DNA of 64,000 bases, from positions 310,001 through 374,000 of the forward strand of contig JAJYDX010000001.1 of assembly GCA_021777135.1 (NCBI GenBank), written 5' to 3'. The position numbers and the translations under genes were made by a program. The stretch is from a bacterium. GTDB taxonomy: Bacteria; SZUA-79; Acidulodesulfobacterales; Acidulodesulfobacteraceae. Numbering within the stretch: position 1 is the stretch's first letter; the number at the start of each line of letters is the position of its first letter. This document shows positions 55,084-63,838 of this stretch, piece by piece. The notes below the pieces were generated by a model. It was not told where the DNA came from. It was given only the letters and a program-made list of their open reading frames with translations, and made no database searches.

Positions 55084-56367
55084 ATGCAAGATAGAACAGC
55101 CGATAAATTATTAAATATAGCCGGGGCAAATATTAAAAAAATTACGGCATCTGAAAGTATACCGGTAGAAGACGGCATAGGAAGGATTATATCTGAAAAT
55201 ATAACCCCAGCAGTTGATGTTCCGCCGTTTGTTAGGTCTGCGGTCGATGGATTTGCCTTAGTATATTCGGATTTTTCTGAAAAAAAAATAGAAACATTTA
55301 AGGTTAAAAACAAAATTACCGCCGGATATTCAAAAACGATTGAACCTCTGAAGATCGGAGAAGCTGCTTTTGTAACAACTGGAGCGCCTATTCCACCTAA
55401 TGCCGATACCGTTGTCTTAATAGAAGATACCGAAGAATATGCCGGAGGGCATATGACGTATAAAAAAACGGCTGAAAAGGGTTCTTATATTTCGCCTGTA
55501 GGAGACGATATTAAAAAAGGCGAAATATTATTTAATAAAGGACATAGAATAAGATTTTGCGATATTGCGGCTCTATCGGGCATCGGCCTAAATTTTGTTT
55601 CGGTATATAAAAAACCTGTTATCGGTATATTGTCCGGCGGAAATGAATTAACTGCACCCGGAGTAAAACTCGCTTCCGGCAAAATATATGATATAAATAC
55701 TAACGTGTTAAAATCTTTAATAAAAGATGCGGGAGGAATCCCTGAAATAATAGGTGTTGTCGAGGACAAATTAGAAAAGCTGGTCGAAATTTTAGAAAAT
55801 GCAGATAACTCTGGGAAATATGATTTATTAATTTCAACCGGCGGAACGGGTGCCAGTTTTTTAGTTTTAGAAAATAAAGAAATTACTAATTTTTACGATT
55901 TGATTCCTTCCGCTGTCGAAAAAACCGGTAAATTATTATTTCACGGCGTTAAGCTTATACCTGGAAAACCTACTTCATTTGGTGTTTTGAACGGTGGAAC
56001 ACCCATATTTGCACTTGCAGGTTGGCCGTATTCAGTTTTGATAACCTTTGATCTTTTTATAAGGCCGTCTATACAGGAAATGACCAATTCGGCAAATATT
56101 TACAAAAGATACGCTTCTTTAAAGGCTATTTTAAAACATAGAGTTACCAAGGAAGAGGGTACTAGAAAATATTTTCAAGTAAAATTGTCAAAAGAAAACG
56201 ACTATCTGTGGGCATCGGTAATAGCAGCGCCTAAGCCGCCTTCGGCTGCAAGATCTTTAAGCCCAATAATAAATGCGGACGGCAGTTTCGTTATGGAAGA
56301 AGAAACAACAGTTATAGAGGCAGGCAGCCTAATATCGGTCACGTTAAACGATTATGAAATTTTATAA
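55084..56367 (+). CDS. moeA: Molybdopterin molybdotransferase MoeA
   Basis: A 427-residue MoeA that inserts molybdate (or tungstate) into adenylylated molybdopterin. It has PVEDGIGRIISENI, DVPPFVRSAVDGFAL, GEAAFVTTGAPIPPNADTVV, GDDIKKGEIL, GILSGGNEL, the MogA-like core motif STGGTGAS, and PGKPTSFGVLNG...ALAGWPYSV. The C-terminal domain IV follows. It starts the cofactor-making part of the island. No tight ribosome site is seen. Confidence 0.95.
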   Translation: MQDRTADKLLNIAGANIKKITASESIPVEDGIGRIISENITPAVDVPPFVRSAVDGFALVYSDFSEKKIETFKVKNKITAGYSKTIEPLKIGEAAFVTTGAPIPPNADTVVLIEDTEEYAGGHMTYKKTAEKGSYISPVGDDIKKGEILFNKGHRIRFCDIAALSGIGLNFVSVYKKPVIGILSGGNELTAPGVKLASGKIYDINTNVLKSLIKDAGGIPEIIGVVEDKLEKLVEILENADNSGKYDLLISTGGTGASFLVLENKEITNFYDLIPSAVEKTGKLLFHGVKLIPGKPTSFGVLNGGTPIFALAGWPYSVLITFDLFIRPSIQEMTNSANIYKRYASLKAILKHRVTKEEGTRKYFQVKLSKENDYLWASVIAAPKPPSAARSLSPIINADGSFVMEEETTVIEAGSLISVTLNDYEIL

Positions 56368-56392
56368 ATAATAAAAATAGCGAGATTTTTTA

Positions 56393-57238
56393 ATGAAACC
56401 TTATATATTTAAAATGTTTAACGATAAAGAATACGAATTTGGCCGAGGGAGATTTGAATTTAAAATTCCGTCTTTAAGAGTGTCCCTGGTAAGCAGATGT
56501 AACGCGCGCTGTTTTTATTGCCACAACGAAGGAATATCTAAGAAAATGACTTCGGTTATTCAAACCGGGGACATAATAAATACCATATCCCTATTAAAGG
56601 AGTTCGGACTTAAAAAGATAAAAATTACCGGTGGAGAGCCGCTGTTGTTTGAAGATTTTAAAAATCTTATATATAAAATAAAACACATAGCAGATGTGGA
56701 AATTTTTATAACCACAAACGGCACACTTGTTAAAAAAAGGATAAAGGACCTTAGTCCAAATGTAATAAATAAAATATCTGTAAGCCTGGATACGCTAGAC
56801 CCTAATATTTATAAGTATATTACCGGAAAGAATCTACTCGAAGAAGTTGTTTCTGGGCTCAATATGTTAAAAAAAAATGGATATAGCGTTGAAATAAACA
56901 ATCTATTACTTAAAGGTTTAAATACAAATAAAAAATGTTTGCAAAATATGATTAATTATTGTACTGAAAATGGATTTGATTTGCAGTTTATAGAAATGTC
57001 AGATAAAACGCCGCAGTCTTTTTATTCCAAATACTATGCGGAGCCCTATAAAACTTTACAAAGATGCGGTTTTGACTTTAATAAAGGTAAATCTAACGAT
57101 AGACAGTTTTTTAAAATAAAGGGTTCTAAAGTTACTCTTTGCAGGAATGTTAAAGATGTTTGCGAATCTTCCGGCGATAGATGTGGCGGTTTAAGACTTT
57201 TGCCTAACGGCGTACTTAAAAATTTTCTTTACGAGTAA
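56393..57238 (+). CDS. MoaA-like radical SAM protein with altered C-terminal cysteines
   Basis: A 281-residue radical SAM enzyme. The first cluster motif is C36-x3-C40-x2-C43 in SRCNARCFYCHNEG, followed by KITGGEPLL and SVSLDTLDP. This is closest to MoaA, which with MoaC makes cyclic pyranopterin monophosphate from GTP. The CHNEG form resembles archaeal MoaA. The usual second-cluster motif C-x2-C-x13-C is replaced by Cys250-x6-Cys257-x6-Cys264, and the last MoaA cysteine place is Phe (LKNFLYE). It is shorter than the usual 320-340 and lacks the C-terminal GG. It may be an unusual MoaA or act on another pterin step. Confidence 0.75.
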   Translation: MKPYIFKMFNDKEYEFGRGRFEFKIPSLRVSLVSRCNARCFYCHNEGISKKMTSVIQTGDIINTISLLKEFGLKKIKITGGEPLLFEDFKNLIYKIKHIADVEIFITTNGTLVKKRIKDLSPNVINKISVSLDTLDPNIYKYITGKNLLEEVVSGLNMLKKNGYSVEINNLLLKGLNTNKKCLQNMINYCTENGFDLQFIEMSDKTPQSFYSKYYAEPYKTLQRCGFDFNKGKSNDRQFFKIKGSKVTLCRNVKDVCESSGDRCGGLRLLPNGVLKNFLYE

Positions 57239-57258
57239 CTTAAGAGGTTAAATATTAT

Positions 57259-57747
57259 ATGATAGTAGAACTGATAGGTAAAGAAGCAGGTTTAACCTTT
57301 GAATGTATGCATATAGTGCCCGGCAGAGGTGATTGTTCGCGGATACATCCGCATTTTCATTATGTAGATGTTCTGGTTGACGGGGAATTCGACGAAAAGA
57401 GGCGGATAGTTCATTTATACAATTTAAAAGCAGTCATAATGAGGATATGTTCCGCGTTTGAAGATAAAATTTTAATAGCTGATTATCCTGAAAGCGTTCA
57501 AAAAATTACTATTGAAGATATGCATTATAAAATAGAGATAAATAATAAACTTTATCTTATACCTAAATCCGATATTTTTAAAATAAAAAGTCCTTCTTTA
57601 AACATAGAAGATTTAACGGTTTATTTCGGAAATGAGCTTGCTTTAGATTTACAAAATAAAGAAATGTTTAATTCATTAAAATATTTCGAGGTTACTCTAA
57701 GCGAAGGGCATGGTCAGAGAGGAAAATTAAGGATGGATTTGAAATAA
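57259..57747 (+). CDS. 6-pyruvoyl-tetrahydropterin synthase/QueD-like protein
   Basis: A 162-residue member of the PTPS fold. The zinc histidines appear as His18 (FECMHIVPG) and His30, His32, with the catalytic-cysteine signature Cys26-x3-His-Pro-His in GDCSRIHPHFHYVDVLVDGEF. This matches CxxxHGH of PTPS-I/QueD with Pro for Gly. VHLYNLKAVI and DKILIADYP match the usual VVDFGDLK and LDHKxLND region. Relatives act on dihydroneopterin triphosphate to make tetrahydropterin, queuosine precursors or folate intermediates. It sits directly after the MoaA-like gene, where moaC might be expected, so a role in this pathway is tempting but unproven. Confidence 0.75.
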   Translation: MIVELIGKEAGLTFECMHIVPGRGDCSRIHPHFHYVDVLVDGEFDEKRRIVHLYNLKAVIMRICSAFEDKILIADYPESVQKITIEDMHYKIEINNKLYLIPKSDIFKIKSPSLNIEDLTVYFGNELALDLQNKEMFNSLKYFEVTLSEGHGQRGKLRMDLK

Positions 57748-57749
57748 TA

Positions 57750-58724
57750 ATGAATGAAACAAGCAGTATAATACTTGCTGGTGGAGAGTCCAAAAGATTT
57801 GGAGAGGATAAGATTTTTTTTGATTTTAGGGGAAAATCTTTTTTGGAAAGGGCTCTGGATGTTGCAACGGAAATAGGCGGAGATATTGTAATATGCGTCA
57901 GGGAAAATGATAAGATAAGAAAATATTTTACTGAGACTAAAAAAATTTTAAAAAAAAGAGAACAAGCAGGAAAAAAAATTGTAATGCCGCAGATAATCTC
58001 GGATGATAAAGATTGCGGTTTTAGGGGGCCTTTAAAAGGAATTTACAGTTCCATTAAAGTATTAAAAGGTAAAACGGCGTTAGTCATGGAATGCGATGCA
58101 CCTTTTTTTAATTTTGAAGCTGCAAGAGAACTCATAAAAAAGCTGAAATTGGAACAAGTTAACGCTGTCGTTCCAATGTGGTCAGATTCTACCGTGGAAC
58201 CCTTACTCGCATGTTATAGAACAAAAGAGACGACATTAATTCTTAAGATTCTTAACAATTATGCTTTAAATTTAAAAGAGCATTTCTTATTTACCGATGC
58301 GGTAAATATTTTACGGCTCTTATCCTCAGTTTATTATTATAATATTTTCGATATGATGAAAAATAATTCCAACTTAAAAGCAGAATTATTTATAAACATA
58401 AACTCAAAAAAAGATTTAGAAGAATATGGCTGCAATGAAAAAATAAATAATAAAGGTGTATCAAAAAGTGTTAAAATAAGAAAATCGAACAGATTTTTTA
58501 ATTTAAAGGATCCGGCAGGTAAGCCTTACGGCATACTCGCAAACGCATTATATTTTTGGTGGGTTTATGCCAAAACAGGCAATTTTATATATCTTAAAAA
58601 ATCCTTCGAGTATTTTAAAAAAGACAGCTTAGTTTATCGCAATAACGAATTACACTTCATGGGAAACAAAATTTTAAATCTTTTGCCCGATCCTTTCGAA
58701 GTATTGCGAATAAAAAATAAATAA
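57750..58724 (+). CDS. mobA: MobA-like guanylyltransferase with C-terminal extension
   Basis: A 324-residue protein. Residues 1 to about 210 are MobA: GTP-binding IILAGGESKRFGEDK (8-22), VMECDAPFF with the metal aspartate, and VVPMWSDSTVEPLLACYR. MobA joins GMP to molybdopterin to form the guanine dinucleotide. The last 110 residues (SKSVKIRKSNRFFNLKDPAG onward, with NALYFWWVYAKTGNFIYL) match nothing I know. Normal MobA is about 190-210 residues. The start is 2 bases after the PTPS-like gene, so the two are probably coupled. Confidence 0.85.
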   Translation: MNETSSIILAGGESKRFGEDKIFFDFRGKSFLERALDVATEIGGDIVICVRENDKIRKYFTETKKILKKREQAGKKIVMPQIISDDKDCGFRGPLKGIYSSIKVLKGKTALVMECDAPFFNFEAARELIKKLKLEQVNAVVPMWSDSTVEPLLACYRTKETTLILKILNNYALNLKEHFLFTDAVNILRLLSSVYYYNIFDMMKNNSNLKAELFININSKKDLEEYGCNEKINNKGVSKSVKIRKSNRFFNLKDPAGKPYGILANALYFWWVYAKTGNFIYLKKSFEYFKKDSLVYRNNELHFMGNKILNLLPDPFEVLRIKNK

Positions 58725-58738
58725 AAAAAGAGGCTATC

Positions 58739-59293
58739 ATGCATAAGAATAAGCTCACTAACTTAAAAGAAGATTTAAAGAAAAATCAGATAGAAATAAT
58801 GCTGTACCCTTCAAAATGCGACGGTTGCGAAAATGAAGGAGTTGCGGCATGCTTGAAAGCTTGTGAAACGCATATGGCTAGAAAATACGGTTCTAAATAT
58901 AAAGGTGCAAGAATTAATATAAAGAAAAAAGCAGGTAAATTTTTTCCAATAATATGTCATAACTGCGAAGAAGCTCCATGTGTAGATGCTTGTATGCCTG
59001 GTGCTAGATATAAAGATTTAGAATCTGGCTGGACGGTAACAAATTATAAAAAATGCGTAGGATGCTGGATGTGCGTTATGTCCTGTCCTTTCGGCGCAAT
59101 AGAAAGGATAGGAGAAGGTCATTTTGCTTCAAAATGTGACGGCTGCATAGACGAAGCTAATCCTAAATGTGTGGAAGCTTGTAAGAAAGGAGCGCTAAAA
59201 AGAACTGGCATTAAAAATTACTCATATGAAAGAAGGCTAATGGTTGCAAAAAAAATTTACGGTCCGTATATAAAATCCGTTACAGAGAAATAA
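58739..59293 (+). CDS. CooF/HycB-like four-cluster ferredoxin
   Basis: A 184-residue protein with four cysteine groups: CDGCENEGVAACLKAC, CHNCEEAPCVDAC, CVGCWMCVMSCPFGAI and CDGCIDEANPKCVEAC. Such proteins carry electrons between enzymes such as CO dehydrogenase, formate dehydrogenase or hydrogenase and a partner. There is no signal peptide. It is followed 15 bases later by an NAD(P)/FAD oxidoreductase, a pairing known beside CO dehydrogenase genes. No CO dehydrogenase is present here, so it more likely serves the molybdenum enzyme. Confidence 0.88.
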   Translation: MHKNKLTNLKEDLKKNQIEIMLYPSKCDGCENEGVAACLKACETHMARKYGSKYKGARINIKKKAGKFFPIICHNCEEAPCVDACMPGARYKDLESGWTVTNYKKCVGCWMCVMSCPFGAIERIGEGHFASKCDGCIDEANPKCVEACKKGALKRTGIKNYSYERRLMVAKKIYGPYIKSVTEK

Positions 59294-59308
59294 AAAGGGG
59301 ATTGGATT

Positions 59309-60634
59309 ATGAAGTACGTTATTATAGGAAATTCATATGCCGGTTTGTCTTGCGCAGATTCAATAAGGCGTTTTGACAAATCGGGAGATGTCGTTATTAT
59401 ATCTGACGAAAATTACAAGGCTTACGCAAGACCTTTAATATCATATTACCTTGAAGGAAAAACTACCGATGAAACAATATGGTATAAAGAAGACGATTAT
59501 TATGAAAAGAATAATTTTAAGCTTATTCTTGGCAAAAAGGTAGTTTCTGTCGATACCGAATCAAAAAAAGTTTTTTTAGAAGACGGAAATATATTTGATT
59601 ACGACAAGCTTTTTATAGGTCCTGGAGGAACACCGTTTGTGCCTCCTACCGAAGGATTTAATGCAGACTCGCCTATGATGGGAACTTTCACTAGATTTGA
59701 CGATGCTAAAAAGATGGAAAAAGCTGCTAAGTTATCAAAAAACAAAGAAGCGATAGTCGTTGGAGGAGGACTTATTGGATTAAAGGCTTCTGAAGGTCTA
59801 AGGGCATTAGGTCTCCATGTTACTATTGTGGAATTGCTCCCGCGAGTTTTAGGTCTGGCTCTTGACGAAATATCCGGAAATATAACTTCTAAAAAACTTA
59901 ACGAGAACGGCATAGATACTGCTACCGGCGAGACGGTTACGAAAATTAATCTGGATGAATCTGGTAATCCGGTAAGCGTTATATTAAAAAGCGGAAAAGT
60001 GCTTACCGCCGATATTGTAGTAGTTGGAGTCGGTGTTAGGCCTAACGTTGGTTTCTTGGAAGGGAGCGGGATAAAAATAGACAGGGGCATTATAGTAGAT
60101 AAAACTATGATGACGAGTGTCAAAGACGTATATGCTGGCGGAGATGCCGCAGTAATTTACGATATATTAAACAAACGTCCAAATATTATTGCGATAGTGC
60201 CTCTGGCATGCGAAGAAGGACGGGTTGCCGGAACTAATATGGCTGGTGTTTATAGAGAATACCCTGGCGGAATGGGTTTGAATTCCGTTGAAATTTACGG
60301 ACTACCCATAGTAACTATAGGTTTAACTAACCCGTCAGACGAATCCCAAAAAGTATTTATTTTTCAGGATGAAAATATTTACAGAAAACTCGTGTATGAA
60401 AGTGAGATATTAGTAGGAGCAATTTTACTTGGGGATATTTCCGGCAGCGGAATATTATCTGCTATTATAAGGCAGGGTTTAAAATGTTTTAAATATAAAG
60501 ATGAATTTCTTAATGGAAACATCTATTCTTTCGTCATCGATAACGAATTTGAAATATATAATATTAACGAGGGATACGCTATAAGAGGCGATTTTGAAGA
60601 TTTACCTGAGTTTTCAAGAACTAACTGGCGTTAG
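59309..60634 (+). CDS. FAD-dependent NAD(P)H oxidoreductase
   Basis: A 441-residue flavoprotein of the pyridine-nucleotide-disulfide type (NADH oxidase / ferredoxin or rubredoxin reductase like). The FAD loop is YVIIGNSYAGLSCADSI, the NAD(P) loop IVVGGGLIGLKASEGLRALG with VTIVE, and the second FAD motif VYAGGDAAV. The ARPLISYYLEGKT region lacks the CxxC or sulfenic Cys of disulfide reductases and CoA-disulfide reductases. Together with the CooF-like ferredoxin it should link the enzyme to the NAD(P)H pool. It has a GGGGA ribosome site. Confidence 0.88.
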   Translation: MKYVIIGNSYAGLSCADSIRRFDKSGDVVIISDENYKAYARPLISYYLEGKTTDETIWYKEDDYYEKNNFKLILGKKVVSVDTESKKVFLEDGNIFDYDKLFIGPGGTPFVPPTEGFNADSPMMGTFTRFDDAKKMEKAAKLSKNKEAIVVGGGLIGLKASEGLRALGLHVTIVELLPRVLGLALDEISGNITSKKLNENGIDTATGETVTKINLDESGNPVSVILKSGKVLTADIVVVGVGVRPNVGFLEGSGIKIDRGIIVDKTMMTSVKDVYAGGDAAVIYDILNKRPNIIAIVPLACEEGRVAGTNMAGVYREYPGGMGLNSVEIYGLPIVTIGLTNPSDESQKVFIFQDENIYRKLVYESEILVGAILLGDISGSGILSAIIRQGLKCFKYKDEFLNGNIYSFVIDNEFEIYNINEGYAIRGDFEDLPEFSRTNWR

Positions 60635-60637
60635 ATT

Positions 60638-60850
60638 ATGAATAATAATATAAACAATGAAGATTCGTTGGAAAAGCCCCTGAACGCGTTGATAGAAGAA
60701 TTGCTTATAGAAGTTAAAGATATTCCTGAAACAGATTTCGGAAAATGGTATGAAAAAAAAAGAAAAGTTTTTAATATAGGTATTAAAAATTTTCCGACTA
60801 AAGAAGAATTCATTAAGTATCTGAATTATGCCTTGTCGATACGGTTTTAA
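60638..60850 (+). CDS. Hypothetical 70-residue acidic protein
   Basis: I do not recognise this product. It is acidic at the N-terminus (MNNNINNEDSLEKPLNALIEELLIEVKDIPETDFGKWYEKKRK) and ends in KEEFIKYLNYALSIRF. It has no membrane segment and no cysteine. It begins 3 bases after the flavoprotein stop and overlaps the end of the convergent proton ATPase 2 by 4 bases. Its position suggests it is the last gene of the island. No clear ribosome site is seen. Confidence 0.55.
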   Translation: MNNNINNEDSLEKPLNALIEELLIEVKDIPETDFGKWYEKKRKVFNIGIKNFPTKEEFIKYLNYALSIRF

Positions 60851-63159
60851 ATCAATTTTTTCATAACCGGAGCCTTTATAAAATCTAGTAATATCATATA
60901 GATAAACGTACTGGCAAACAGGATGGTTATGTCTTCAAGCGGAATTTTCTCCATCAGTATCCCAAAATATGCCATTAAAATTATTATTATTAAATCCAGA
61001 GCGCTTGCCAGCATTAAATAATTACCGGGTTTTGATTTATAAAAATGACCCTCCTCTCTTACTAAATAAACTGTTGCTTGAGCGCTGAATACCAATGACA
61101 GAAAAGCGAGGGTCTGAACCTGCGTAAGGCTCAGATTGATAATGTAATAGCCTATGTAATAAACTGCAAAAGAATAAATTAGCCATGCTCCAGCAATTAA
61201 AAGAGACGAAGAAACTATCAGCTTGATTTTCCATTTATCAGGTTTATTAGAATATACCGCGTTATCTTTTGCTATAGACATAGTAACAAAATCATTTGCA
61301 AAAATTAATATAAGGATTAGTTTAGGGGTAGTGACGAATTTACCGAAGAAGATTAAGCCTAAACTAAGAAAAAGAGCCACTTGGAAGGTTTTAGAAATTT
61401 TATTTAAAGTATACGTAAGCATTCTTCTATAAACTATTCTCCCATATTTTACTGCATCTACAATATTAGATAAGCCAGGTTCTGTTAGAATAAGGCTTGC
61501 CGCGGCTTTTGCAACGTCTGTCGCATTAGCAACAGCTATTCCTACTTCGGCCTGTTTAAGCGCGGGGGCATCGTTGACTCCGTCACCCGTCATGCCCGTA
61601 ATTTTTTTTAGTTTTTGAATTCCCTGTACCAGATGAAATTTGTCCTCTGGAAAAACTCCCGCAAATACGTCACATTCAGCAGGGTTTTTAAAGTTTTCGC
61701 GACCGCATACTTTTTCGCCTAGACCAATTAAATTTGCCGTGGTTTTTGCAGTGCGTTCGGTATCGCCTGTTACCATTCTAACCCTTATGCCTAAGCTTTT
61801 AAGTTCATCCAGCAATTTCTTAGAATCTTTTCTTGGAGGATCGGATAATCCTAAAATACCTACCGGTATAAATTGACTGGTTTTTTTATCTTCTATCATT
61901 ACGGCGATAACCCTGTAGCCCATATCTTCAAATTTTTCAGCTTCTTTAGAAACTTTATCGGCATCTGTATCATTTAAACTTTGAGATATTACTATTGGAG
62001 AGCCTTTAATTACGCTAATTTGCGTTCCTTCGTTTTTTTCTACTACGGCTTCCGCCCTTTTTGTTTGAGGGTCAAAAGGAATAAATTTTATTACATGTCC
62101 AATTTCAGGAATATTTATTTTATGTAATTTGACGTATGAAATTATAGAAAGGTCTATCGGATCCTGAGTCGATTCTTCTGAAGCCGCAGTTGCGTAAGCG
62201 AAAAGTTCTTCTGTCCCGAAAGGTTTTAAGGGTTTAAAATCGGTAAGAGCAAGCAAGTTTTCAGTTAACGTACCGGTTTTATCAGAGCATAATTCTTCCA
62301 TTGAAGCGATATCCTCTATTGCCGAAAGATGCGTAACAAGTATTCCCCTATTCGCAAGCCTCATAGAGGCTAATGCCGTTGCAAGTGTAAAAGTAACCGG
62401 AAGCGCTACAGGTATAGAAGCAACAAGAAGTATTAACGCGAATGGGAGTATTCCGGCAAAATTCATTTTATAGACCAATGCATAAACGAGTATCAAAGCT
62501 ACGAGAATACCGTCTATTATAATAAAATAGCGGACTATTTTAAGTATTAGTTCTTCCAGATGACCTTTAGTTTTAGCGGATTTTATTAATTCTGCAGTTT
62601 TTCCGAAATAGCTTGCCGCTCCAGTTGCCGTAACCTTACATGTAGCTTCGCCTCTTTTTATTATAGAACCAGAATAAACCGCTTCGCCATCGCTTCTATC
62701 GACCGGCTGGGATTCTCCGGTTAAAGCCGATTGGTCAACTAATGTATTTCCTGAAATAATTTTGATATCTGCCGGAACTAAATCGCCCATTCTTATATGA
62801 ATAACATCTCCGGGGAGCAATTCTTCGGCAGGCAGCTTAATCCACTTGCCGTCCCTTAATACCCTTGCGATAATTTTAAGCTGTTTTTTTAATAAATCGA
62901 GAGCTTTTTCAGCTTTATTTTCTTGCTTAAAAGAAATTGCCGCATTAAATAAAAGCAAGCCTATGATAATATATGCTTCTATGTGTTTCCCAAGTATTAA
63001 TTCTACAATAAAAGTAAACTCGAGCATCCAAGCAACAGGATTCCAGAATTTGGAAAGAAAAATAATAAACGGGTGCCTTTTTTGTTCCTTTATAGTGTTT
63101 AACCCGTATTGCACGGTTAATTTTTTGGCTTCTTCGGATGTCAGACCTTTAAAATCCAT
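60847..63159 (-). CDS. Plasma-membrane proton-efflux P-type ATPase 2
   Basis: A 770-residue P3A-type ATPase. It shares the layout of proton ATPase 1 but is about 40 residues shorter. It begins directly at the cation-ATPase N-domain (LTSEEAKKLTVQYGLN), with LTGESQP, CSDKTGTLTEN (Asp293), MTGDGVNDAPALKQAEVGIAV and about ten membrane segments. AGGA lies 9 bases before the ATG. No -24/-12 promoter is visible in front of it, unlike copy 1, so the two copies may be used under different conditions. Proton as the ion is inferred from family. Confidence 0.92.
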   Translation of the reverse strand: MDFKGLTSEEAKKLTVQYGLNTIKEQKRHPFIIFLSKFWNPVAWMLEFTFIVELILGKHIEAYIIIGLLLFNAAISFKQENKAEKALDLLKKQLKIIARVLRDGKWIKLPAEELLPGDVIHIRMGDLVPADIKIISGNTLVDQSALTGESQPVDRSDGEAVYSGSIIKRGEATCKVTATGAASYFGKTAELIKSAKTKGHLEELILKIVRYFIIIDGILVALILVYALVYKMNFAGILPFALILLVASIPVALPVTFTLATALASMRLANRGILVTHLSAIEDIASMEELCSDKTGTLTENLLALTDFKPLKPFGTEELFAYATAASEESTQDPIDLSIISYVKLHKINIPEIGHVIKFIPFDPQTKRAEAVVEKNEGTQISVIKGSPIVISQSLNDTDADKVSKEAEKFEDMGYRVIAVMIEDKKTSQFIPVGILGLSDPPRKDSKKLLDELKSLGIRVRMVTGDTERTAKTTANLIGLGEKVCGRENFKNPAECDVFAGVFPEDKFHLVQGIQKLKKITGMTGDGVNDAPALKQAEVGIAVANATDVAKAAASLILTEPGLSNIVDAVKYGRIVYRRMLTYTLNKISKTFQVALFLSLGLIFFGKFVTTPKLILILIFANDFVTMSIAKDNAVYSNKPDKWKIKLIVSSSLLIAGAWLIYSFAVYYIGYYIINLSLTQVQTLAFLSLVFSAQATVYLVREEGHFYKSKPGNYLMLASALDLIIIILMAYFGILMEKIPLEDITILFASTFIYMILLDFIKAPVMKKLI

Positions 63160-63307
63160 AATTTTTTATCCTAGTCTTAATTTTACGATACAAAAAATAT
63201 AAACTTTGCAGCAAAATAACTCTTTATTTGCTGTTGGCTTTATTTTAAATTTTATTATAAAATTATATAAATATTATATATATTTTATAATAATCTTTAT
63301 AAAAAAT

Positions 63308-63838
63308 ATGCGAACAAACGACAAAATGCCTAAAGCCGTTTCTTTTATAGCGATGTCCGGTACCGGTAAAACTACTTTAATAGTGAAGATTATAAAAATA
63401 CTTTCGGACAGGGGCTATAAGGTTTCTTCAGTTAAGCATACAGACCACGATTTTGAATCGGATATTCCAGGTAAAGATTCATGGAGGCATAAAAATGCAG
63501 GAGCATTTTCTACTATGCTCCTTTCGGGGGACAAAGCGGCGTTATTTACAGATATAGATACGTCTTTCAATATGGGAATAGATGCTATAATATCTAAATA
63601 TTTTATCGGTTCAGATATTGTTATAATCGAAGGATTTAAAGACTTAAAAATAAAAAAAATAGAACTGCTGAGAAAGGATATAACGCCTGATTTAAAACTG
63701 AGATTTAAAAACCACCAAGGTCTTATTCTTGTTTGCGCCGATGAATTCATAAAAGATATCGAAGTTCCTCAAATTAGTATCAACGATGCTGATAAAATCG
63801 CCGATTTTATAGAAAACAATATTATTAACGCAATTTAA
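63308..63838 (+). CDS. mobB: MobB-like molybdopterin-guanine dinucleotide adapter
   Basis: A protein of about 176 residues with P-loop AMSGTGKTTLIVKII, SVKHTDHDFESDIPGKDSWRHKNAG, and VIIEGFKDLKIKKIELLRK, all MobB marks. MobB is a GTPase that aids MobA. The frame is open further upstream (to 63206), but that part is a hydrophobic AT-rich stretch unlike MobB, so the ATG at 63308 (or 63326) is preferred; neither has a good ribosome site. It overlaps the next gene by 1 base (TAATG). Confidence 0.88.
   Translation: MRTNDKMPKAVSFIAMSGTGKTTLIVKIIKILSDRGYKVSSVKHTDHDFESDIPGKDSWRHKNAGAFSTMLLSGDKAALFTDIDTSFNMGIDAIISKYFIGSDIVIIEGFKDLKIKKIELLRKDITPDLKLRFKNHQGLILVCADEFIKDIEVPQISINDADKIADFIENNIINAI

Noticed and set aside
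59599-60123. A 174-codon open frame on the minus strand
   Set aside because: It is inside the flavoprotein gene; its proline/threonine-rich translation is typical of an antisense shadow.
63206-63307. N-terminal extension of MobB
   Set aside because: The in-frame stretch is hydrophobic and AT-driven, unlike any MobB, and the conserved protein begins near 63326.
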